Virus record (IMG/VR): IMGVR_UViG_3300039310_000050
Span: 37,634-101,633 of that record
Source of the DNA: a virus
DNA: 64,000 bases
Strand: one strand, 5' to 3'
Of the stretch, positions 48,773 through 56,944 are shown piece after piece. The notes under the pieces were generated by a model. It did not search any database. It had not been told where the DNA came from and was given only the letters and a program-made list of their open reading frames with translations. A program made the position numbers and the translations under genes. Each line of letters opens with the position of its first letter. Position 1 is the stretch's first letter.

Positions 48773-50294
48773 CTTTATATAACTTATAATCAAATTTTTC
48801 ATTATTATAGATATTCATCCTAATTACAAAATGTTTCATGGTATGGTTTTTATGACTTTTATATTGGAGAATATCAGAAATATCATAAAAATTTAATATA
48901 TCTTTGGAAGATGCTTTTCTTAAACCTCTTCCAATAGATTGAAGTAAACGAATACAACTTTTAATAGGTGAAGCAATAATCAAATTATGTAAATTCCTAA
49001 TATTCACACCTAAAGAAAATGTACCATAAGAAGCTACGATAATAGCATCTCTTTCTTTTTCAGTAATTTGTCTAAATTTTTCTCTAATTTCCGCATCTAC
49101 TTTACCAGAAATAAAAAATACTTTTCTTCCATCAATAACATTATTTTTAATAGATTCATAAAGAATTTTCCCATGACGATCAACTAAATTAAAAAGGACA
49201 AGAGTATTTCCTTTTAATGATATTGCAAGATTTCGGATAAATTTATTCCGCGCCTCATTTTCAACCAAAAATGTAATTTCTTGTTGATATTTGGCACCTT
49301 TCATTTTTTCACAAATTTCTTCTGGATAGTAAAGCATTAAACAATTAACTAATATATTGGATAGAATTTCTCTCTCTATTAAAAGTTTAGTTGTAGTAAC
49401 TTTATATACTCGTCCAAACAAACCTTCTAAAACTAATTTATGTGTTTTAGTTCCATCTAATGTTCCAGTTGTACCAAAACGATATTTCGCATTCATGGAT
49501 TTGTTCATAATTTTTATAAGAGAAGCAGCTTTAAATAAATGAGCTTCATCACCAATTATCACTTCAAATTGTTCAAAATATTCTTCAGGTAATTTATAAA
49601 TGGATTCCCAAGTTGATATAACAATTTGTTTTTTGGTTCCTTTTTCTTTTCCTTGATAAATCATATGAGTTTCATCTCTAACATCCCATTTATCAGCATA
49701 AGAATATTCCCCAAAATCTGTAAACATTTGAGAAACCAAATTTACAGTAGGTACTATAATAAGAATTTTTCCTTTTATAAATTGTTGATAATATCGAATT
49801 AAAAGATAAATGATTAAAGATTTACCTGATGCTGTAGGGCATAATAAAATAGATCTTGAAGATTGGACAGAATGACGAAAAGCATCTAATTGAAAATCGT
49901 GTGGTTCAATAGGAATAAAAATATCTTTTTCATTTTTATCTTCTCGTTTTACATGGATATTTAAAGATTTTGCAAATGCTAAAGCTTCTTTAACAGAAAA
50001 TTCTTCTTCTACATCTAAATCTTGTCCATTTTCATATTCTATTACATATTCATGTAACCTAGCATATTCTTTAATATGTTGTAAAAGACCAAGATAAATT
50101 TCTCCTGTATGCTTATTATAGAGTCGTATTTGTCCGTCCCAAAGTTTCATTTTATATTTCTTCATAAACTTGTAACCAGGAACAAAGAAACAAAAGAAAT
50201 CGGATAAAGAATTTACTATACTATCTGAAGCTAAAACTTCTAGGAAAATTTCGTCTTTCTTTCGGATATAGAGTGTATTATCATTTAATGTCAT
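48732..50294 (-). CDS. uvsW: UvsW, RNA-DNA helicase
   Basis: 520 residues (T4 503). Superfamily 2 motifs: LCPTASGKSLI (I), IIGDEAHLFKA (II), RFGTTGTLDG (III), IIVASYGTFSLGVNIRNL (V) and LLQSIGRGLRKAS (VI). The N-terminal DNA-binding part FFVPGYKFMKKYKMKLWDGQIRLY matches UvsW. Unwinds R-loops and branched DNA, shutting off origin replication late. Confidence 0.93.
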   Translation of the reverse strand: MTLNDNTLYIRKKDEIFLEVLASDSIVNSLSDFFCFFVPGYKFMKKYKMKLWDGQIRLYNKHTGEIYLGLLQHIKEYARLHEYVIEYENGQDLDVEEEFSVKEALAFAKSLNIHVKREDKNEKDIFIPIEPHDFQLDAFRHSVQSSRSILLCPTASGKSLIIYLLIRYYQQFIKGKILIIVPTVNLVSQMFTDFGEYSYADKWDVRDETHMIYQGKEKGTKKQIVISTWESIYKLPEEYFEQFEVIIGDEAHLFKAASLIKIMNKSMNAKYRFGTTGTLDGTKTHKLVLEGLFGRVYKVTTTKLLIEREILSNILVNCLMLYYPEEICEKMKGAKYQQEITFLVENEARNKFIRNLAISLKGNTLVLFNLVDRHGKILYESIKNNVIDGRKVFFISGKVDAEIREKFRQITEKERDAIIVASYGTFSLGVNIRNLHNLIIASPIKSCIRLLQSIGRGLRKASSKDILNFYDISDILQYKSHKNHTMKHFVIRMNIYNNEKFDYKLYKVRLKRPTHGLQSK

Positions 50295-50309
50295 TTAAGA
50301 AACCACTTG

Positions 50310-50408
50310 TCATTGTGGCCGCGAATGTGATTCGGAGATGGTGAATGCATGAAGCGTTTCTGAATCCATATTACAAAATTTTTGTGCATTTTCTTCCGTA
50401 AGTTTCAT
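50310..50408 (-). CDS. Small protein, 32 aa
   Basis: MKLTEENAQKFCNMDSETLH... Its ATG overlaps the upstream stop (ATGA) and it ends just before uvsW. Position like the tiny uvsY/uvsW-flanking genes of T4. Confidence 0.45.
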   Translation of the reverse strand: MKLTEENAQKFCNMDSETLHAFTISESHSRPQ

Positions 50409-50830
50409 TTTAAAAACTCCGTCCAAACTGAATATTCAATTATGCGACCTACCTTTTTCGCGGCCTCTTGCATAGGTTTATTTTGTGAATATATACCACC
50501 AGAAATTCTTGGAAGACCTTGTTTAATTATTATTTTTTTCAATTTAGCATACATCTTTTCATATAAATATTGGTGTCGGTGCGATTTTTCGACAAAAGTC
50601 ATTCGAATCCAAGCATATTTTTCATCTGGGTGGCACGTAAATGTTATTAAAGCTACTGGTTTATTTTTATATTCCATCCAAATGACTTCATGATCTCCAA
50701 TTGTATCTTCATTTAAAATTATTAAAGGATCTACATATTTAATTTTAATTAATTCATTCCATCCTTCCATCATTAGAGGAAGACAGGGAGAATTGGAAAG
50801 TTTTTTATTATATTTTAATGAATAACTCAT
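50405..50830 (-). CDS. GNAT-family acetyltransferase-like protein, 141 aa
   Basis: HEVIWMEYKNKPVALITFTCHPDEKYAWIRMTFVEKSHRHQYLYEKMYAKLKKII fits strands 2-4 and the acetyl-CoA loop of GNAT enzymes, with VEKSHRHQYLYEKM for the R/Q-x-x-G-x-G/A motif in a weak form. Substrate unknown. Coupled to uvsY by a 4-bp overlap. Confidence 0.6.
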   Translation of the reverse strand: MSYSLKYNKKLSNSPCLPLMMEGWNELIKIKYVDPLIILNEDTIGDHEVIWMEYKNKPVALITFTCHPDEKYAWIRMTFVEKSHRHQYLYEKMYAKLKKIIIKQGLPRISGGIYSQNKPMQEAAKKVGRIIEYSVWTEFLK

Positions 50831-51255
50831 TTTTCATTTCCTAAATACTTTAAATAATCTGTAACATTTTTCATAAGCCAAGTTCTTTGACCAATTTGAT
50901 CCATTGTGCGTTTTAAAAGGTCAATTAATTCTTCTTTAGATTCTATTTGGGTTCTTAATTTTTGAAGATCTTCATCCGCTGCAAGATATAATTTAACATC
51001 GGTATCAGCAATTCTTTTTAATAAAGGTTTTTTGATATAGACTTCATCTGGAGCTTTTTTCCTAAAATATTCCCATCGTTCTAAATATAATTTATCCCAA
51101 TCTCTTTCAAGTTTTTTTAATGCTAAACGTTCTAACATAAGCATTTTATTATATTTATGATGTATTTTAGGAGTACGGACCGCCTCATAATTTAATTCGT
51201 CATGTTCAATTCGGAGATCTTGTAAAATTTCCGCTTGTAATTCAGATAAAGTCAT
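50827..51255 (-). CDS. uvsY: UvsY recombination mediator
   Basis: 142 residues (T4 137). The pattern TPKIHHKYNKMLMLERLALKKLERDWDKLYLERWEYFRKKAPDEVY is that of T4-like UvsY proteins. Loads UvsX on ssDNA covered by gp32. The C-terminal half includes ELIDLLKRTMDQIGQRTWLMKNVTDYLKYL. Confidence 0.88.
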   Translation of the reverse strand: MTLSELQAEILQDLRIEHDELNYEAVRTPKIHHKYNKMLMLERLALKKLERDWDKLYLERWEYFRKKAPDEVYIKKPLLKRIADTDVKLYLAADEDLQKLRTQIESKEELIDLLKRTMDQIGQRTWLMKNVTDYLKYLGNEK

Positions 51256-51256
51256 T

Positions 51257-51853
51257 TTATGTTGTAGAATCGTCTGTTGTATCAGGTTGAGTTGGAGTTA
51301 CACTTTCAAAATCATAATAACTATAAGCAAATCTTACAGTAGCTTCAATAGCTATAGGTTCATTTACATCATTTGTTAAATGAAATCCACTTAAATAAAT
51401 TGGAAAAGCATCACGAAAATAAAAAACAATATTAGGAACTGATTGGTTAGTTAAAAGTATCAATTGAGCATCTGAAGTTAAACCACCTTCTTCATGTGGT
51501 TGTAATTGTTCTAATTTCACAGTTTCATAATCAGCACTGGTTTTTACCATATACATCAATAACATCCAATTTGCTAATTCGCTCCAATTATTCATATCTG
51601 CATCAACAATAAATGTTACTTCTAATTCTTCAAATTCAATATTTAATCCACTTCTTGGAATAGGATTTACACTTGTTACTTGTTTCCAATTACTTCCATT
51701 CATTGATGGAATATTACAACTATTACTAGATAAAGATAATTCTGGTAATTTAGTTAAGAAAAAAATAAATTTATTGGGATATAATGGATTGACATTTTTT
51801 GGTTGTCGATTTAATGCACCATATAATTGAGATTGATCTGTTTTAGTTATCAT
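51257..51853 (-). CDS. Tail tube-like structural protein, 198 aa
   Basis: From MITKTDQSQLYGALNRQPKN at 51853; further upstream the frame lies in the promoter. NKFIFFLTKLPELSLSSNSCNIPSMNG, SGLNIEFEELEVTFIVDADMNNWSELANWMLLM has the layout of gp19/gp54-type tube-fold proteins of T4-like phages. Likely part of tail tube, baseplate hub top or neck. Preceded by a consensus early-type promoter instead of a late box. Confidence 0.62.
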   Translation of the reverse strand: MITKTDQSQLYGALNRQPKNVNPLYPNKFIFFLTKLPELSLSSNSCNIPSMNGSNWKQVTSVNPIPRSGLNIEFEELEVTFIVDADMNNWSELANWMLLMYMVKTSADYETVKLEQLQPHEEGGLTSDAQLILLTNQSVPNIVFYFRDAFPIYLSGFHLTNDVNEPIAIEATVRFAYSYYDFESVTPTQPDTTDDSTT

Positions 51854-51866
51854 AACACTATTATTT

Positions 51867-51895
51867 ATTATATCATATTTTAAAGGATTTGTCAA
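51867..51895 (-). promoter_or_regulatory. Consensus sigma70 promoter
   Basis: Minus strand TTGACA (51890-51895), 17-bp spacer, TATAAT (51867-51872). Could supply uvsY and uvsW early. Confidence 0.85.
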
Positions 51896-51897
51896 GA

Positions 51898-51940
51898 CAA
51901 AAAAATGGGGAATTAAGGATTTTAAGGTCCCTAATTCCCC
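51898..51940 (-). terminator. Rho-independent terminator after gene 23
   Basis: A stem of GGGGAATTA/TAATTCCCC extended by three more pairs with one mismatch, followed on the minus strand by ATTTTTTTG. It ends the capsid gene transcript. Confidence 0.9.
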
Positions 51941-51966
51941 GGAATTTTAAAACCAGTGGCAATTGA

Positions 51967-53325
51967 TTATAGAAGATTGACCACTTTAATCATACGGTAA
52001 TATGCACTTGAATTACCCTGGAGGGTAGCATTCGCGTCTGACCAGAATGGATTTGGCGCCAAAGCATACCGAGTCTTAAAGGCAATCTTCGGTTGGAAGG
52101 TATGAGGATCTTGTGCTCTAAACAATTGTAGAGGTACATATGGACAATAGAAAAGACCTGCATCATAAGCATTTGCACCCTTATAACCTACTAATACGAA
52201 TTCTTCATTTGTTCCACTATTACCAAAATAAGGATCGATATATACACGATAACGTCCATTTAATACACCAGTGAAAGTATTTCCAGTATCATCTACTGTT
52301 AAATCACTTTGTAATGCAGGTGTATAATCTAATTTTCCAGCCATTACTAACGCACTAGCAACGTCTGAAGAACAGATTATAACATTACCTCTTCCACGAC
52401 GCGTCGCCTTGGCAATAGCATTAGCTTCACGTTCAACTTGGAAGATAAGACCCTTAAATTTTTCAACTGACCAACGACCATTGGCATCAATGTCAAGATC
52501 GAATGTTCCAGGAACAGTTGTTTGTGCTGCACCAGTTACAGATACATAGTAAATTGTTCTAATAACTTCACGGTTAATTTCAGTTAAGATTTCAGCCGAA
52601 AGGATATTAGCCAATTCTGTTTCAGCATCTAAACCATGGATAGCTTTTAAGTCTTGTGCAACTTCAACTGAATATTCAGCTTTTAATGCACGGGTTTTAG
52701 CTTCCACAGTAATTTTATCAATACTGAAAGCCATCTGATTAAAATCAGATCCAACTCCATCACCTAAAGCTTCAGCTTGTGGTGTGGTCATAGGACGACC
52801 GATTGTATAACCAGATACACTTGATACTGGTGGGAATCCAGTTGATACAGGATCTGTTCCAGATTGAGATGAAGCACCAGGAAAACTATTCGATCCAGTT
52901 TGTCCTAACCAATCTTGTCCAGAAGGTCCATTAGGATCTTGACCAGAAAATTGTGTTTGGGCTTCATTGAATAATGCTTCTGTTCCTTGTTTGCTAGTAT
53001 AACGTGACTTCATGGCAAAAATTAAACCGGTAGGTCCAACCATAGGTTGCACACCACAAACATCGTATGCAATCAAGTTAGGCATAGCACGTCTTACCAA
53101 TGAAATCAAAATAGGATCGAAATTAGCAATTCCGGCTCCTGTACTTAATGTAGGTGCGGATTCTTTTAAAGTTTGGCTTTGTTTTTCAAAATCTTCACTT
53201 TGATTTTCCATTAATGTAGCAATTACACGCCGTTTGTGGCGATTAACAAGTTTGCCATAACTTGGATCATCAAGAATCGTTTCCCACTTTGTAACCAATT
53301 TATCAGTGGTCATATCGTCTCTCAT
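51967..53325 (-). CDS. 23: Major capsid protein (T4 gp23)
   Basis: 452 residues. KLVTKWETIL start, then LISLVRRAMPNLIAYDVCGVQPMVGPTGLIFAMKSRY, FNQMAFSIDKITVEAKTRALKAEYSVEVAQDLKAIHGLDAE and the C-terminal FQPKIAFKTRYALAPNPF as in gp23. The N-terminal peptide (up to about residue 60) would be removed by the gp21 protease. Late box upstream at 53368-53375 and a terminator downstream: a strongly expressed single-gene unit. Confidence 0.95.
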   Translation of the reverse strand: MRDDMTTDKLVTKWETILDDPSYGKLVNRHKRRVIATLMENQSEDFEKQSQTLKESAPTLSTGAGIANFDPILISLVRRAMPNLIAYDVCGVQPMVGPTGLIFAMKSRYTSKQGTEALFNEAQTQFSGQDPNGPSGQDWLGQTGSNSFPGASSQSGTDPVSTGFPPVSSVSGYTIGRPMTTPQAEALGDGVGSDFNQMAFSIDKITVEAKTRALKAEYSVEVAQDLKAIHGLDAETELANILSAEILTEINREVIRTIYYVSVTGAAQTTVPGTFDLDIDANGRWSVEKFKGLIFQVEREANAIAKATRRGRGNVIICSSDVASALVMAGKLDYTPALQSDLTVDDTGNTFTGVLNGRYRVYIDPYFGNSGTNEEFVLVGYKGANAYDAGLFYCPYVPLQLFRAQDPHTFQPKIAFKTRYALAPNPFWSDANATLQGNSSAYYRMIKVVNLL

Positions 53326-53367
53326 GTTAATTAATTCTCCTTAATTCTTTAATACACTATTATGGAA

Positions 53368-53375
53368 TATTTATA
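53368..53375 (-). promoter_or_regulatory. T4-type late promoter box for gene 23
   Basis: TATAAATA on the minus strand, 43 bp before the ATG. Confidence 0.8.
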
Positions 53376-53380
53376 ATCCA

Positions 53381-54814
53381 TTAATTTTTAGCCATTTGGT
53401 GTAATGCTGCTTTAACTGATTCTACCATTGTTAAAGTAGTAGTTTTTGTATCAGTGGCATTATCCAGTAATGTCTGTTCTGCTAAGGTTTTTGGCTTAGG
53501 TGATTCTTTTGAACTAACTACATTGTCTCTTAAAGTTGCTAACGCAGTTTCAAATTTCTTCGGTGTAGTGAATTCAACACTTTCAGCCAAAGTTCTCAAT
53601 TTTTCCACTTGTGTAGTTGCCAAACCTTTTGCTACCCGATCAAAAATTTCAGAACGTTCATGTTTTTTAACTTCTTTTTGTAAAGAAATATTAGTTTCGA
53701 TTTGTTCATTTAATTTTTGTTCTAATTTACTTATACGATTTGCCATTTCAGAAACAACATCAACTTTTTCTTCTGGTAATTCAATATAATGTTCTTCGAA
53801 AAGTTGTTTTAATTCACCAATAAAAGATTCTACTAATTCAGATTTAATTGCACTTTCCAAAGGTACTTCATTTTCTTTGACCCAACTTTCTACTACTAAG
53901 TCAAGAGAACCATTTACTACTTCTGCCAATTCTTGGCGGATTTCTTCAACACGTTCATTAAGTTTTCTCGTATTACGTTCTTTTAATGTTTTACGATATT
54001 CCTTAATTCTATTAGAAAGAGTAGCTTCAAAAATAGTAGATGTTTTTTCTTTTAATACTTCAGAAATAGGATCTCCAGCAAAAAGAGCAGAAGTTGCTTC
54101 TTTTACAGCTTTCTTATCAGCTTTTTCATCTTCCTCTTCTTCTTTTTTCTCTTCTTTTAATTTCTTTTTCTTTTCTTCTTTTTCTTTTTCTGCTTTACTT
54201 TCTTTTTCGTCTTCTTCTTCTTTAATACCAGGATCTTTTTCGTGAGTTTTTTCACCTTCTTCATTATCATTTTCTTCCTTTAACCGATCAGCTTTTTCTC
54301 CAGATCCTTTAGCTTTATCGGTATAACCAGCACGTTTATTGGCATTAGAAGTTTCTTTTTCTTCTTCTTTTTCTTCTTTAACTTCTTTTTCTTTCTTTTT
54401 CTTCAAAAATGGAGGAAGATCTTTCTTTTCCTTCTCTTTTTCATCATCTTCTTCCTCATGAAGACCATAAACTTTTGGAGTAGGAGGAAGTTCCCGAGAA
54501 CCAGGATCTTTATTATCTTTATCTACTCCACCCAATTGTTTACGGGGCAAATCTGCATTTGTAGGAAGATGTCCTGTAGGACCTTCAGTAGGTGAAACAC
54601 CTGGAGTAGTTTTTAATGTATCAACGGCACCTGTAGGAATTGGTCCTGTAGCATCAATTTTACCGTGACCATCAATAACACCTTTAGTTACATCTTCACC
54701 TTTTTCAGGTTTTACTTGTGTAGGACTATTGGTACCATAACGTTCTTCTGATTCTGTCAATACGGTCTTTTTTTTGCTGAGGATCGCGTCCAATTTTTCG
54801 TTAAAGGATTTCAT
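53381..54814 (-). CDS. 22: Prohead scaffold protein (T4 gp22)
   Basis: 477 residues, much longer than T4 gp22 (269). Position between genes 21 and 23 and the C-terminal helical part (LEQKLNEQIETNISLQKEVKKHERSEIFDRVAKGLATTQVEKLRTLAESVEF) support the call. Residues about 115-240 are a low-complexity run of K and E. Forms the assembly core and is degraded by gp21. Confidence 0.85.
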   Translation of the reverse strand: MKSFNEKLDAILSKKKTVLTESEERYGTNSPTQVKPEKGEDVTKGVIDGHGKIDATGPIPTGAVDTLKTTPGVSPTEGPTGHLPTNADLPRKQLGGVDKDNKDPGSRELPPTPKVYGLHEEEDDEKEKEKKDLPPFLKKKKEKEVKEEKEEEKETSNANKRAGYTDKAKGSGEKADRLKEENDNEEGEKTHEKDPGIKEEEDEKESKAEKEKEEKKKKLKEEKKEEEEDEKADKKAVKEATSALFAGDPISEVLKEKTSTIFEATLSNRIKEYRKTLKERNTRKLNERVEEIRQELAEVVNGSLDLVVESWVKENEVPLESAIKSELVESFIGELKQLFEEHYIELPEEKVDVVSEMANRISKLEQKLNEQIETNISLQKEVKKHERSEIFDRVAKGLATTQVEKLRTLAESVEFTTPKKFETALATLRDNVVSSKESPKPKTLAEQTLLDNATDTKTTTLTMVESVKAALHQMAKN

Positions 54815-54867
54815 TCTATGTCTCCTCGACTATTAATCAAAATTAATGGATAAATATCTCTTATCCA

Positions 54868-54875
54868 TATTTATA
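54868..54875 (-). promoter_or_regulatory. T4-type late promoter box for gene 22
   Basis: TATAAATA on the minus strand, 54 bp before the ATG. Confidence 0.8.
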
Positions 54876-54880
54876 AAAAT

Positions 54881-55573
54881 CTATATCTTAAAACGGTCAT
54901 CTATTTCCGTTAAGAATTCTTTATAAACTTGTAAACTAACTTCATGTAAAGAATTTTCTGAAGCTAATTTAATAGCTTTTTTCCATTTATCTAAATTTGC
55001 TTCTTGAATTAATCCATCAGCAAAAATGTATTCTTTATTTTCCATTACACCTCTAACAAATGCATCAGGTGCAGATGGATCCATAACAATATCTGCCGCA
55101 GTTGCTAAATGGAAATCACCTTGAACCATATCAATACCATTTGTACGCCGAAGTGTTCCAACTGCTCTTGAAGATACTCCAAAAAGGATTTCTTCTTCCA
55201 AAAAATTTTGAACAATTTTTCCAAATGGTGAATTAGAAATTCTTGCTTTTCCAATATAATTATCACCATCTTTTATAAGTGAAATAATTTTATGTGAAAC
55301 TCTTTCAGGATTTACTGTAGGACCATCAGGATGTCCTAATTCTCCAACTGCTCTATTTTTAAGAACCATTTCATTTACATAACGGATTACTTCTGGTTCC
55401 ATAATCGATTTTGGATATTTACGTTTATTTTTATTAACTATTTCTTGTTGTAAAAATACACCTTCAATCATACGGTAGGTCTTACCATTAAGATCTTCTT
55501 TTATGAATTGAAATTCATCACATGCCTCAATTAGCATGTCCATTTCAACACCATTTAAAATGATTTTAGACAT
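54881..55573 (-). CDS. 21: Prohead protease (T4 gp21)
   Basis: 230 residues (T4 212). NKNKRKYPKSIMEPEVIRYV, histidine in AVGELGHPDGPTV, serine in ILFGVSSRAVGTL, and DIVMDPSAPDAFVRGV, all typical of S77-family prohead proteases. Cleaves capsid and core proteins during head maturation. Confidence 0.92.
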   Translation of the reverse strand: MSKIILNGVEMDMLIEACDEFQFIKEDLNGKTYRMIEGVFLQQEIVNKNKRKYPKSIMEPEVIRYVNEMVLKNRAVGELGHPDGPTVNPERVSHKIISLIKDGDNYIGKARISNSPFGKIVQNFLEEEILFGVSSRAVGTLRRTNGIDMVQGDFHLATAADIVMDPSAPDAFVRGVMENKEYIFADGLIQEANLDKWKKAIKLASENSLHEVSLQVYKEFLTEIDDRFKI

Positions 55574-55574
55574 A

Positions 55575-55814
55575 TTATTTTAATCCTACAATCGTACCGG
55601 CACTGGAAGATAATAGATACAGGATCTCAATAGGATAAATGAATCCAGGTTCAACAGTAAGTCCCGCAGTTTCCCCATAAATGGTTTGAATAACTATAAC
55701 TCCACTTGTACCAGCCATAAATGCACTATATGCACCGGCTGATCCACCACTAGCTAATCCGGAAGTACCGGCAGTAGTAACCGTTAAATTTACCACGTGA
55801 GTATAAGGATACAT
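55575..55814 (-). CDS. Hypothetical structural-type protein, 79 aa
   Basis: Gly/Ala/Ser/Thr-rich: LTVTTAGTSGLASGGSAGAYSAFMAGTSGVIVIQ, like beta-structured virion or fibre segments. Lies between gp67-like and gp21 genes, overlapping the former by one base. Possibly a minor head or decoration protein. Confidence 0.6.
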   Translation of the reverse strand: MYPYTHVVNLTVTTAGTSGLASGGSAGAYSAFMAGTSGVIVIQTIYGETAGLTVEPGFIYPIEILYLLSSSAGTIVGLK

Positions 55815-56092
55815 TACTTACCCGCCTTCGCATCCTCGTGTTGCTCTTTATTTTCACCATGTTTTAGGTGCTTCATTTTATCTTTAAAAGCCTTGCGCCG
55901 AGATGCATTTAATTTTGCTTTTTCATCTGAACCTGGAAGAGTATCAATTGCTTTCCAAGTTTTAGCAACTACTTGTTTCTTTTTCTCTTCTAAAATAACT
56001 CCAGCCTTTTGATACAATGACCGTTCTAATAATTCAGTAGATCTTAAATAATCTTTATTTTCAATAGCTGTAATTATATCTGTTTTAACCAT
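55814..56092 (-). CDS. 67: Prohead core protein (T4 gp67-like)
   Basis: 92 residues from MVKTDIITAIENKDYLRSTELLERSLYQKAGVILEEKKKQVVAK at 56092. The pattern of I-x-A-I-x-x-K-D ... L-x-E-x-x-x ... LEEKKKxVA is shared with gp67-type core proteins, and a charged C-terminal tail follows. Position before gene 21 fits. Confidence 0.72.
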   Translation of the reverse strand: MVKTDIITAIENKDYLRSTELLERSLYQKAGVILEEKKKQVVAKTWKAIDTLPGSDEKAKLNASRRKAFKDKMKHLKHGENKEQHEDAKAGK

Positions 56093-56111
56093 ATAGATCT
56101 CCAATTAATAT

Positions 56112-56762
56112 TTAGTCATTTACCATTCTTTGGCAAAAGTCTACAGCTTTAAGGAAATGTGTTTTATCACCTGTTAAAAGGTCTACAAAATATTTTAAAT
56201 TATCTTCTGTTAAATTTTCCATTACTGTATCTATTTTTTTAATTATAGATTCATTTAAAACCATTCTATGTCCATCTTTAAGTACTAAAACTGATTCATA
56301 ACGAACGCGTTTATTAGTATCTTCATCATCCCGTAAACCTTTTCCACTTTGTGAATCTTGGTCATTTGATTTAGTACTATCTACCCTAATTTCAGTTCTT
56401 GTTGTTTCTCCAAGAAAGGTGTTAAAATATTCTCTTAAAGATTCTTCTTTAATTCCATATTGTTTAGCAGCCATTTGGATAGTATTTTCTAATTCGAGAT
56501 TATTTTCTAATACACTTTCCACAGTATAATCAATAGCTTCACGGACCTTAGGTTCATAAGATTCATATGGATCTTTATCTTTTTCAGGTTCCAATAATAA
56601 TTTCTTTCCTTCTGTTAAAACTTTCGAATTTAATTCTCTCTTTTTCTTATTGTAGGCTTTCGTTACTTTTTCAGTAAGAATTTCATCTACATTACTGATT
56701 AGAGAATACGGTGCCTGATTCTCGCAAGAGAGAACTATATTTTTAACGGATTTTGGTGTCAT
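56112..56762 (-). CDS. Probable prohead core component, 216 aa
   Basis: From MTPKSVKNIVLSCENQAPY at 56762 after AGGAG; an ATG 8 codons upstream overlaps the previous gene. Helical, charged, C-terminus MVLNESIIKKIDTVMENLTEDNLKYFVDLLTGDKTHFLKAV. Located where T4 has 67/68, so a head core role is inferred from position. Confidence 0.62.
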   Translation of the reverse strand: MTPKSVKNIVLSCENQAPYSLISNVDEILTEKVTKAYNKKKRELNSKVLTEGKKLLLEPEKDKDPYESYEPKVREAIDYTVESVLENNLELENTIQMAAKQYGIKEESLREYFNTFLGETTRTEIRVDSTKSNDQDSQSGKGLRDDEDTNKRVRYESVLVLKDGHRMVLNESIIKKIDTVMENLTEDNLKYFVDLLTGDKTHFLKAVDFCQRMVND

Positions 56763-56770
56763 ATATTCTC

Positions 56771-56944
56771 CTATTCTAAATTCCAATTAATCTTTAGTAT
56801 TTTCACTTCTTTTAAAATTTCGGGTATAATTTCCATTATATCAACTTCAGCTTCTAACCCATGAATTGTTTTATCCAATTCTTCTTGTGTATAATTTCTT
56901 TTGGCATGTAATTGCCCAAATGCCCCATAAATTTTTGTTTTCAT
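56771..56944 (-). CDS. Small protein, 57 aa, after the portal gene
   Basis: MKTKIYGAFGQLHAKRNYTQEELDKTIHGLEAEVDIMEIIPEILK...; starts in the portal stop codon (TAATG). Helical. Possibly a head core or regulatory peptide. Confidence 0.6.
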   Translation of the reverse strand: MKTKIYGAFGQLHAKRNYTQEELDKTIHGLEAEVDIMEIIPEILKEVKILKINWNLE

